Assembly: GCA_946481035.1 (NCBI GenBank)
Contig: CAMLNK010000066.1
Coordinates: 1-10,051 of the forward strand
Direction: 5' to 3'
Source: an uncultured Dyadobacter sp.
GTDB lineage: Bacteria > Bacteroidota > Bacteroidia > Cytophagales > Spirosomataceae
DNA length: 10,051 nucleotides
The notes below the pieces were generated by a model. The model saw only the letters and a program-made list of their open reading frames with translations, searched no databases and had not been told where the DNA came from. Position numbers and translations under genes: made by a program. Positions 1 through 5,771 of this stretch are shown one piece after another. The number at the start of each line of letters is the position of its first letter. Positions within the stretch are counted from its first letter, which is position 1.

Positions 1-158
1 TTATCCCTTTTTCGGTGAAGGAAGTTAATTTGAATAAGCTATTTTCACAAGTAGTGGCGATGGGCGGTAGTTTTTTGAGCAATTATATTTTGCATAAACA
101 ATTTACGTTTCGGGATACGGGGTTTTACGACCGTTTGAAAGCGCTATTGGGTATTTAG
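1..158 (+). CDS. GtrA-like family membrane protein, C-terminal fragment
   Basis: An open frame enters from the left edge (codons in phase with position 3) and ends at TAG 156-158, giving the last 51 residues of a protein. The segment FLSNYILHKQFTFRD resembles the end of GtrA-family proteins, where the last membrane helix is followed by an aromatic-rich 'NY.L.+.F.FR' motif and a short basic tail. GtrA-like proteins are small polytopic inner-membrane proteins, often linked to polyprenyl-linked sugar transfer or cell-surface polysaccharide synthesis. Only the C-terminus is visible, so the start, the number of helices and any partner glycosyltransferase cannot be judged. The family call rests on this short motif alone. 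Confidence 0.6.
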   Translation, partial: IPFSVKEVNLNKLFSQVVAMGGSFLSNYILHKQFTFRDTGFYDRLKALLGI

Positions 159-281
159 AATAGTGGTTGCGAAAATCAACAGGCTACCGTTTATGTAACC
201 AATTTATTATTTAGAAAATCGAACTGCTGAGGTTACCTGGGAAATTTGTAACTAGCGTGCTCACACTAAACGCTATACATT
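159..281. other. Intergenic gap between GtrA-like and lipoprotein genes
   Basis: This is an AT-rich spacer. It contains the 6-bp inverted repeat GTAACC (195-200) / GGTTAC (231-236) with a 30-nt loop. No T-run follows it, so I do not call a terminator. GAAATTTG at 241-248 is a near match to the Bacteroidota -7 element but has no TTG at a suitable distance upstream, so no promoter is claimed. Confidence 0.3.
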
Positions 282-1049
282 ATGCACATTTTTTCTATGC
301 TTCGGCTGCTGGCACTTTCCTGCGTTTTCTTTCTGGCCATGGCCTTTTCGTGCCAGGACCATCACATTCCCGACCCGCCTGTAACCAATTGCAAGCTCGT
401 CGATGGTACGCAGCGCGCATTCGATTGCGAATTCGAATTTGTGAAAGCCGAGTTCTACACCCCTAACACCACCCAGCCCGGACCTCCTACAAAAGACATT
501 TATGCGACTGTGACGCCTGGAAACCCCGATTTCGATATCAAAGAACCGCGTTGGGGCGCGTATATTTTCAATCAGCGGGTAAATACTTATCTGGGTGTAT
601 TTCCTGCGATGGTAACTATCCGCCGGATCGCGCCGTCGGCAACGGGCTCTAAACAATATATCCTGCGCAACAATATTACATCGCCCTCACCTACGGACCC
701 GCGTGAAGGTTTTTCTGATTTTAGTTATGGCGCGCCGATCGTCGATCCGGCCCCGGTTACCATTAATATACCGGTCGGTGGAACGCACACCTACGATATC
801 AATTTCGTCATGGGAGGCTCCTATATCGAGCGATCGAACTATCTGGAATACATTATCCCCGGAAAAGAGCTGTATTTACTCGTTCAAAGTGTGGAAACTG
901 CCAATAAGTTGAAGCAAGCCCCGTACAACTATACGCTGTACCGCGACCTGGCCGAAGCCAAGCTGATACTGCACCCGAAGACTATATCGGCAATTTGCGT
1001 CGGGATGTTCTGTTACCTTCCGCCGCAGCTACTTTCCGGGCAGGCCTGA
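282..1049 (+). CDS. Predicted lipoprotein of unknown function
   Basis: This 255-residue protein has an N-terminal hydrophobic signal (about residues 6-23) ending in MAFSC. That fits the loose lipobox of Bacteroidota, with Cys24 as the likely lipidated residue, so the mature protein should be anchored in the periplasm or outer membrane. A second in-frame ATG at 297 gives MLRLLALS..., an equally good signal peptide, so the start is uncertain by five codons. The mature part is rich in beta-forming and proline segments (for example VTINIPVGGTHTYDINF), suggesting a beta-sandwich-like domain, and has cysteine pairs near both ends (37/49 and 239/244 by my count). I recognise no family. It stands alone between the GtrA-like gene and the LacI-type regulator and may be unrelated to either. 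Confidence 0.7.
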   Translation: MHIFSMLRLLALSCVFFLAMAFSCQDHHIPDPPVTNCKLVDGTQRAFDCEFEFVKAEFYTPNTTQPGPPTKDIYATVTPGNPDFDIKEPRWGAYIFNQRVNTYLGVFPAMVTIRRIAPSATGSKQYILRNNITSPSPTDPREGFSDFSYGAPIVDPAPVTINIPVGGTHTYDINFVMGGSYIERSNYLEYIIPGKELYLLVQSVETANKLKQAPYNYTLYRDLAEAKLILHPKTISAICVGMFCYLPPQLLSGQA

Positions 1050-1111
1050 CGGTAAATGCGCCGCAGGTTCACCTTTTAAGTCCGACGGAAAGGGGCATGC
1101 CCGGCGATTTC

Positions 1112-1143
1112 TTGCAGGATTGACCGGGCATCGCCTATATTTA
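1112..1143 (+). promoter_or_regulatory. Candidate promoter of the LacI-family gene
   Basis: TTG at 1112-1114 is followed after 21 nt by TATATTTA at 1136-1143. This matches the Bacteroidota consensus TTG-N17-23-TAnnTTTG in all but the last base. It would start transcription around 1150, giving a short leader before the ATG at 1166. GGGCA-containing elements surround it (see findings), which could allow autoregulation. Found by eye only. Confidence 0.35.
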
Positions 1144-1165
1144 TCCCTTCGAACGAAATCTTTGA

Positions 1166-2224
1166 ATGGAAAAAGAGAACGAATTGTTCGGCGTGAAGGA
1201 AATCGCCAGGCGCGCCAAAGTCTCCACTGCTACTGTCGATCGCGTGCTGCATAACCGCACGGGCGTTTCGGAAAAAACCAAGGCGAAGATCAATGCGATC
1301 ATCAAGGAAATGGACTATCAGCCCAACATCCTTGCGAGCCGGCTGGCGTCGCGGAAGATCATCAGTCTGGCGGCATTGCTGCCCGATGTGTCGGAAGAAA
1401 CGGATTTCTGGTCGGCACCGCTGAATGGAATCCGCCGTGCGGAGGCCGAAATGAAGCAGTACGGCGTTCAGGTTCAGGTTTTTTTGTTTGATCTGAATGA
1501 TAAGGATTCGTTCGCAGAGCAGATTCAACGGGTGCTTGATGGCGGTTTCCACGGGATACTGATCTCGCCTTCCTTTATTGAAGAGACCCGGAAGTTCGCC
1601 GCCGAATGCGCCCGCCGCAAAATTCCTTACGTTTTCATCGATTCCGATATTCCCGACCTGCACAGCCTCTCGTACATAGGCCCGCACCTGCGCAAGAGCG
1701 GGTACGTAGGCGCGAAGCTGCTCACATACCGCCTCGAAGCGGAGAAAAAAGTACTGATTATCAATATTTCGAAGGAGATTGATAATTACAATTACCTCGA
1801 AATCGAGGATGGTTTCAGGGCCTATTTCAACGACAACAATCAGCCGAACGAGATCGTGCGGATCGATATTCGCGAGACGGATTATCAATCGGTGGCGCGG
1901 CACCTTACTTATGTATTCCATTTAAATAAGGATATCGGCGCCGCATTTGTGACGAACTCGCGCGTGCACACAGTCGCATCCTTCCTGAAAAACAGCCACC
2001 GAACCCACGTATCGCTGATCGGCTACGATTTTGTGAAGGAAAACGTGGATTATCTCGACAGCAATGTGATCGATTTCCTGATCTGCCACCGCCCCGAGGA
2101 CCAGGGGTACCGCGGCATGATGGCACTTTACCAGACGCTCGTTGTCAATGCACCCGTTACGAAACAGAACTACATGCCGATCGATATTGTGACGAAGGAG
2201 AATTACGAGTTTTATCAGAATTAA
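1166..2224 (+). CDS. LacI-family transcriptional regulator
   Basis: The protein has 352 residues, the usual length for the LacI/GalR family. An N-terminal helix-turn-helix (about residues 8-30, GVKEIARRAKVSTATVDRVL) is followed by the hinge region (about 50-62, YQPNILASRLAS) with Leu at the position that normally wedges into the operator centre. The recognition helix has Asp25 where many members have Ser (TVDRV rather than TVSRV). Residues from about 66 onward form a periplasmic-binding-protein-like effector domain of the sugar-binding type, with the pattern FDLNDKDSFAEQIQRVLDGGFHGILISP early in it. This is a cytoplasmic DNA-binding protein that should respond to a small ligand, typically a sugar or derivative. 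It sits 48 bp upstream of the transporter gene with a perfect palindrome between them, so it most likely controls the downstream catabolic operon as a repressor. The ligand cannot be read from the sequence. The ATG start places the HTH at the expected distance from the N-terminus. Confidence 0.93.
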   Translation: MEKENELFGVKEIARRAKVSTATVDRVLHNRTGVSEKTKAKINAIIKEMDYQPNILASRLASRKIISLAALLPDVSEETDFWSAPLNGIRRAEAEMKQYGVQVQVFLFDLNDKDSFAEQIQRVLDGGFHGILISPSFIEETRKFAAECARRKIPYVFIDSDIPDLHSLSYIGPHLRKSGYVGAKLLTYRLEAEKKVLIINISKEIDNYNYLEIEDGFRAYFNDNNQPNEIVRIDIRETDYQSVARHLTYVFHLNKDIGAAFVTNSRVHTVASFLKNSHRTHVSLIGYDFVKENVDYLDSNVIDFLICHRPEDQGYRGMMALYQTLVVNAPVTKQNYMPIDIVTKENYEFYQN

Positions 2225-2257
2225 TTTTCATAAAAATAGATTTTACAATTTCTTTTC

Positions 2258-2265
2258 TACCTTTA
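2258..2265 (+). promoter_or_regulatory. Candidate -7 promoter element of the catabolic operon
   Basis: TACCTTTA matches TAnnTTTG in seven of eight positions and overlaps the left edge of the palindromic operator. A repressor bound there would block the promoter. No TTG is present 17-23 bp upstream, so the -33 half is weak or absent, as in a regulated promoter. Transcription would begin near 2271. Confidence 0.35.
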
Positions 2266-2282
2266 CGGGCACGTGCCCGTAA
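2263..2282. promoter_or_regulatory. Palindromic operator, probable LacI-family site
   Basis: TTACGGGCACGTGCCCGTAA is a perfect 20-bp palindrome with no mismatch and a central CG step. LacI/GalR-family proteins bind as dimers to even-length palindromes that usually have a central CG, into which the hinge helices insert. It lies in the 48-bp gap between the LacI-family gene and the transporter gene, over the candidate -7 element. I saw no second copy elsewhere in the window, so one operator would govern the whole downstream gene set. Confidence 0.75.
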
Positions 2283-3559
2283 TCCATCAATCATTCATAT
2301 TTCACTCAAAGCCAAACCCTTTTACTTTGGAAAACTTTAAAGAGAAATTGCTAAAATGGCTCAGGTCGCTCGGGCCCGGTATGATCACCGCCGCCCTCGT
2401 TTTCGGGCCGAGTAAAATGACCATTACTTCAAAAATGGGGGCCATTTACGGCTACTCATTGCTTTGGCTGGTGGCTGTGGCGATTTTTTTCATGGCGATA
2501 TTCACGGGTATGGCCACGCGGATCGGAGTTGCTACGGAGCAATCCCTACTGGCTACCGTGCGGCAGAAATGGGGAAAGGCAGCAGCGGTGGCAATGGGCA
2601 TCGGGGTTTTTCTCGTTGCCTCGTCGTTTCAGGCGGGTAATTCGGTAGGCGTAGGCATTGCCGCAGGCGAGCTGTTCCACACTTCGCCGGTGCCCTGGAT
2701 ATTGTTTTTCAATGCGCTGGCGATTTGCCTGCTGTTTTTCAGAAGCTTTTATCCGGTTCTCGAAAAAACAATGATTTTCCTGATCGTACTGATGCTTCTC
2801 TCATTCATTACGACACTATTCTGGGCCAAACCCGATGGCGCCGAAATGGTAACCGGGCTTACTATGCCACAAGTGCCGGAAGGCTCGCTAGGCTTGATCA
2901 TTGCATTTACGGCGTCGTGTTTTTCTATTGTAGGTGCATTATATCAATCCTATCTTATCCAGGAGCGGATCCGCATCAATCCGGCTGTGCGGCATAGCCG
3001 GAACGATAGCAATACCGGCATTATACTGCTCGGTGTAATGTGCCTGATCGTGATCGTTTGCGCCGCCGCGATCCTGAAACCGAAAGGCATAGCGGTCAAT
3101 TCCGCGTCGGACATGGCCAAAGCGCTCGAACCGCTTTTCGGGAGTAATGCTTCGGCGGTTTTTCTGATCGGGTTGTTCGGTGCGGCGTTTTCGTCGGTAA
3201 TCGGCAATGCGTCGGTGGGCGGCACACTGTTGGGCGATGCACTGGGCATGGGTAGTAATTTCTCGTCCAAACAGGTACGCTACCTGGTGGCGCTTGTGAT
3301 GGTAATCGGCGCGTTTGTAGCGATCCGATTCGGTAAACTGCCGCTCGAACTGATCGTATTCGCACAGAGTGTAACCATTTTCGTGGTGCCTTTCATCGGC
3401 ACGGTGATATACCTGGTAGGTAATGACGAGAAAGTGATGGGAGATAAAGTCAACAAACCTTTCGTCAGGATTTTCGCGGGGCTGGGTTTGCTCATCATTT
3501 TCGCCCTGGCGCTGGTGAATGTCAAAGAATTATTTTTCAACAATCCGCTTTTTAAATAA
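2273..3559 (+). CDS. Nramp-fold transporter lacking the metal-binding motifs
   Basis: This is a polytopic inner-membrane protein of 428 residues from GTG 2273, with about 11 hydrophobic segments. The TM1 region aligns without gaps to classical Nramp/MntH: GPG (34-36), a helix break, then YGYSLLW (59-65). Where MntH has DPGN it has Gly45-Pro46-Ser47-Lys48. In TM6 the conserved downstream S.L.Q.R pattern is kept (226-232), but the MPH positions read Ser218-Ile219-Val220. The side chains that bind Mn/Fe are therefore absent and Lys48 lies in the expected substrate site. Databases tend to label such proteins 'Nramp family divalent metal transporter'. In this operon I infer import of an organic (perhaps anionic) substrate. 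The start is doubtful: GTG 2273 lies at the centre of the operator, and in-frame TTG codons at 2327 and 2348 are alternatives. The one at 2348 follows an A-rich AAAGAG leader and yields MLKWLRSLGPG, a normal Nramp N-terminus. The stop lies one base before the next ATG, so the two genes are coupled. Confidence 0.88.
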   Translation: MPVIHQSFIFHSKPNPFTLENFKEKLLKWLRSLGPGMITAALVFGPSKMTITSKMGAIYGYSLLWLVAVAIFFMAIFTGMATRIGVATEQSLLATVRQKWGKAAAVAMGIGVFLVASSFQAGNSVGVGIAAGELFHTSPVPWILFFNALAICLLFFRSFYPVLEKTMIFLIVLMLLSFITTLFWAKPDGAEMVTGLTMPQVPEGSLGLIIAFTASCFSIVGALYQSYLIQERIRINPAVRHSRNDSNTGIILLGVMCLIVIVCAAAILKPKGIAVNSASDMAKALEPLFGSNASAVFLIGLFGAAFSSVIGNASVGGTLLGDALGMGSNFSSKQVRYLVALVMVIGAFVAIRFGKLPLELIVFAQSVTIFVVPFIGTVIYLVGNDEKVMGDKVNKPFVRIFAGLGLLIIFALALVNVKELFFNNPLFK

Positions 3560-3560
3560 A

Positions 3561-4577
3561 ATGAACGGTATCAAATCTTTTGAGGAACAATGGCTTAGTC
3601 CTTCCCAAGCGCTGATCGAAGACATGAAGCGCATCGATGGCGACATTATGATCCTGGGAGCGGGCGGGAAAATCGGCCCGAGCATCGCCAGACTTACCAT
3701 GCAGGCCATCGAACGGGCCGGGCTCGACAAGCGCGTGATCGCCGTGTCGCGGTTCGGTGAAGAAGGGCTGACGGAAGAGCTGAATGCCGAGGGTATCGAA
3801 ACGATCGTAGCCAACATATTGGATGATACGCAGTTACAGGACCTTCCCGAGGTCGAAAACGTGCTCTACCTCGCCGGACAGAAGTTTGGTACCTCCCATA
3901 ACGAACCTTATACCTGGGCGATGAATACCTACCTGCCGGGACGCGTGGCGGAGAAATTCCGGAAATCGCGCATTGTCGTGTATTCCACGGGCAATGTGTA
4001 CCCGTTTACACCCGTGGGCTCGGGCGGGGCAACGGAGGAAATGCGTGCAGATCCGGTGGGAGAATATGGGCAATCGTGCCTCGGCCGTGAGCGGATGTTC
4101 CAGTATTTTTCGTCGGTTTACGGCACGCCGATCCTGCTTTACCGGCTGAATTACGCGATAGATTTCAAATATGGTGTGCTGCTGGAAGTGGCGAAATCGG
4201 TGCTGAACGGCAAGCCGCTGGATGTGACAATGGGCCATGTGAATGTGATCTGGCAGGGCGATGCCAACGAAATGGCAATCCGGTCGCTGCTACATTGCGA
4301 GTCGCCTTCCAAAATCCTGAATATAACCGGCCCGGAAACGGTTTCCCTGCGCTGGCTGGCCAGGGAGTTTGGACGTATATTCAATATCGAACCGCAGTTT
4401 ACCGGCGAAGAGCAGTCTACGGCATTACTCAGCAATGCGGCAGAATCGTTCCGTTTGTTTGGTTATCCGCGCACGACATTGAAGCAAATGATCGGCATTA
4501 CAGCGCAATGGCTGCTCGAAGGAGGCAAGACGATTAACAAGCCCACGCATTTCCAGGAGCGGAAGGGAGAGTTTTAG
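3561..4577 (+). CDS. NAD-dependent epimerase/dehydrogenase-like protein (extended SDR)
   Basis: The 338-residue protein starts at ATG 3561, preceded by the A-rich leader TTTAAATAAA and one base after the transporter stop. The upstream in-frame ATG at 3519 lies inside the transporter gene and is less likely. A Rossmann nucleotide-binding motif GAGGKIG is at residues 33-39, followed by VLYLAG (101-106) and VVYSTGNVYPF (139-149), as in extended short-chain dehydrogenases such as UDP-sugar epimerases and uronate dehydrogenases. The catalytic Tyr is Tyr169 in YGQSC, but the usual Lys four residues later is Cys173 (codon TGC 4077-4079). The Lys normally lowers the Tyr pKa and binds the nicotinamide ribose, so activity may be altered, depend on another residue, or be lost. 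In context I infer oxidation or epimerisation of a sugar or sugar acid in the cytoplasm. The substrate is unknown. Confidence 0.88.
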   Translation: MNGIKSFEEQWLSPSQALIEDMKRIDGDIMILGAGGKIGPSIARLTMQAIERAGLDKRVIAVSRFGEEGLTEELNAEGIETIVANILDDTQLQDLPEVENVLYLAGQKFGTSHNEPYTWAMNTYLPGRVAEKFRKSRIVVYSTGNVYPFTPVGSGGATEEMRADPVGEYGQSCLGRERMFQYFSSVYGTPILLYRLNYAIDFKYGVLLEVAKSVLNGKPLDVTMGHVNVIWQGDANEMAIRSLLHCESPSKILNITGPETVSLRWLAREFGRIFNIEPQFTGEEQSTALLSNAAESFRLFGYPRTTLKQMIGITAQWLLEGGKTINKPTHFQERKGEF

Positions 4578-4629
4578 AAAGGGGAGGAAGGAGGAAAGGG
4601 AGGAAGGAGGATGGAGGATGGAGAAAAGG
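4576..4629 (+). repeat. Polypurine GGA-rich low-complexity tract
   Basis: A run of almost pure purines on the + strand, broken only by T at 4612 and 4619, with repeated units GGAGGAAGGA (two copies) and GGATGGA (two copies). It begins at the stop codon of the SDR gene and ends about 34 bp before the aldolase start. It resembles several Shine-Dalgarno-like boxes in a row, although Bacteroidota make little use of that sequence for initiation. It could be a slippage-prone repeat or an mRNA element between the two genes. Confidence 0.6.
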
Positions 4630-4662
4630 TCATTATTTGGTATTTAGGTAGTTATTTAAATT

Positions 4663-5727
4663 ATGTTGGAAGAGAATATAAAAAAGCTGCTGTTTGACGG
4701 GACGGTGATTCCGGCGCATCCGCTGGCGCTGACGCGCGATTTGCAGCTCGACGAACAGAAACAGCGTGGACTGACGCGCTATTATATGGCAAGCGGGGCC
4801 GGAGGAGTGGCAATCGGCGTGCATACGACGCAGTTCGAAATCCGTGATCCTGAAATCGGTTTGTTTGAAACGGTGCTGGCAATTACGGCCGATGAAATTG
4901 AGCGGGCTGCATTGAAACGGCCGTTTATCAAAGTCGCAGGCATTTGCGGATTGACGGAGCAGGCTTTGAATGAGGCGGAAATCGCGGTGAAGTATGGTTA
5001 CGACCTGGGACTGGTGAGCATGGCTGCATTCAAAACACAGCCTGAGTCGGAGATCATCGCACACGTGAGGAAAGTCGCCGAAATCATTCCGGTATTCGGC
5101 TTTTACTTGCAGGCGACCATCGGCGGGCGGGTTTTCAGCTACGATTTCTGGCAGCAGTTTGCCGAAATCCCGAACGTGTCGGCCATTAAAGTGGCAGCTT
5201 TTAACCGGTATCAGACACTGGATGTCGTTCGGGCAGTGGCGCATTCCCAACGCCGGGATGAAATTGCGCTGTACACGGGTAACGACGACAATATTGTAGC
5301 CGACCTTTTGACGCCCTACCGGTTCGAAATGGATGGGAAAATGATTGAAAAGCGTTTTGTGGGCGGTTTGCTGGGGCATTGGGCGGTGTGGACGGAAAAG
5401 GCCGTCGAACTGCTGGCAGCCGTAAAGCACACCCTTGCGACCGGCTATGCAGACGCCGCTTCGATGCTCGGCACGAACATCGCCGTTACCGATATGAACG
5501 CCGCGATTTTCGACCCCGCGCATGCATTCCACGGGTGCATAACGGGCGTACACGAGGTACTCCGCCGTCAGGGGCTGCTGGATGGCATCTGGACGCTGAA
5601 CCCGGAAGAGACGTTGTCGCCTGGTCAGTATGAGGAAATTACACGCGTGATCGACGCGTATCCGCATTTAGTGGACGACGCATTTGTAGCACGTTTTCTG
5701 GAAAATTCAGATATTGGGTCAGGGTAG
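4663..5727 (+). CDS. DHDPS/N-acetylneuraminate lyase-family aldolase or dehydratase
   Basis: The 354-residue protein is a (beta/alpha)8-barrel of the dihydrodipicolinate synthase family, which makes or breaks C-C bonds next to a pyruvate-type Schiff base, or dehydrates keto-deoxy sugar acids. Lys176 in SAIKVAAFNRY is the expected Schiff-base lysine. Tyr148 in FGFYLQATIGG corresponds to the catalytic Tyr of the 'YN.P' loop. The substrate-binding GTTGE loop is replaced by VHTTQFE with Thr55-Thr56 kept. At 354 residues it exceeds the usual 290-310, the surplus falling in the C-terminal third, so it belongs to a divergent subfamily and not to lysine biosynthesis DapA. It is the third gene of the run, 85 bp after the SDR gene with the polypurine tract between. 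I infer cleavage or dehydration of a 2-keto-3-deoxy sugar acid in the cytoplasm. The N-terminal start is supported by an AT-rich leader and normal family spacing. Confidence 0.9.
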   Translation: MLEENIKKLLFDGTVIPAHPLALTRDLQLDEQKQRGLTRYYMASGAGGVAIGVHTTQFEIRDPEIGLFETVLAITADEIERAALKRPFIKVAGICGLTEQALNEAEIAVKYGYDLGLVSMAAFKTQPESEIIAHVRKVAEIIPVFGFYLQATIGGRVFSYDFWQQFAEIPNVSAIKVAAFNRYQTLDVVRAVAHSQRRDEIALYTGNDDNIVADLLTPYRFEMDGKMIEKRFVGGLLGHWAVWTEKAVELLAAVKHTLATGYADAASMLGTNIAVTDMNAAIFDPAHAFHGCITGVHEVLRRQGLLDGIWTLNPEETLSPGQYEEITRVIDAYPHLVDDAFVARFLENSDIGSG

Positions 5728-5771
5728 GGGCTTGTTATGAAGTCTGCCTATTTGAACCACATTCCTAAATC

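Noticed and set aside
1076..1921. Long open frame of 281 codons on the minus strand across the LacI-family gene
   Set aside because: It is antisense to a clear LacI-family protein, and its product has no recognisable domain. Long antisense frames are common in this base composition.
3519..3560. Upstream ATG start for the SDR gene inside the transporter gene
   Set aside because: The ATG at 3561 has an A-rich leader and follows the transporter stop by one base. The extra 14 residues would overlap the transporter tail and are not expected before the Rossmann fold.
4633..5667. Open frame of 344 codons on the minus strand across the aldolase gene
   Set aside because: It is a shadow of the DHDPS-family gene. 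Its product is rich in Arg, His and Gln with no domain pattern.
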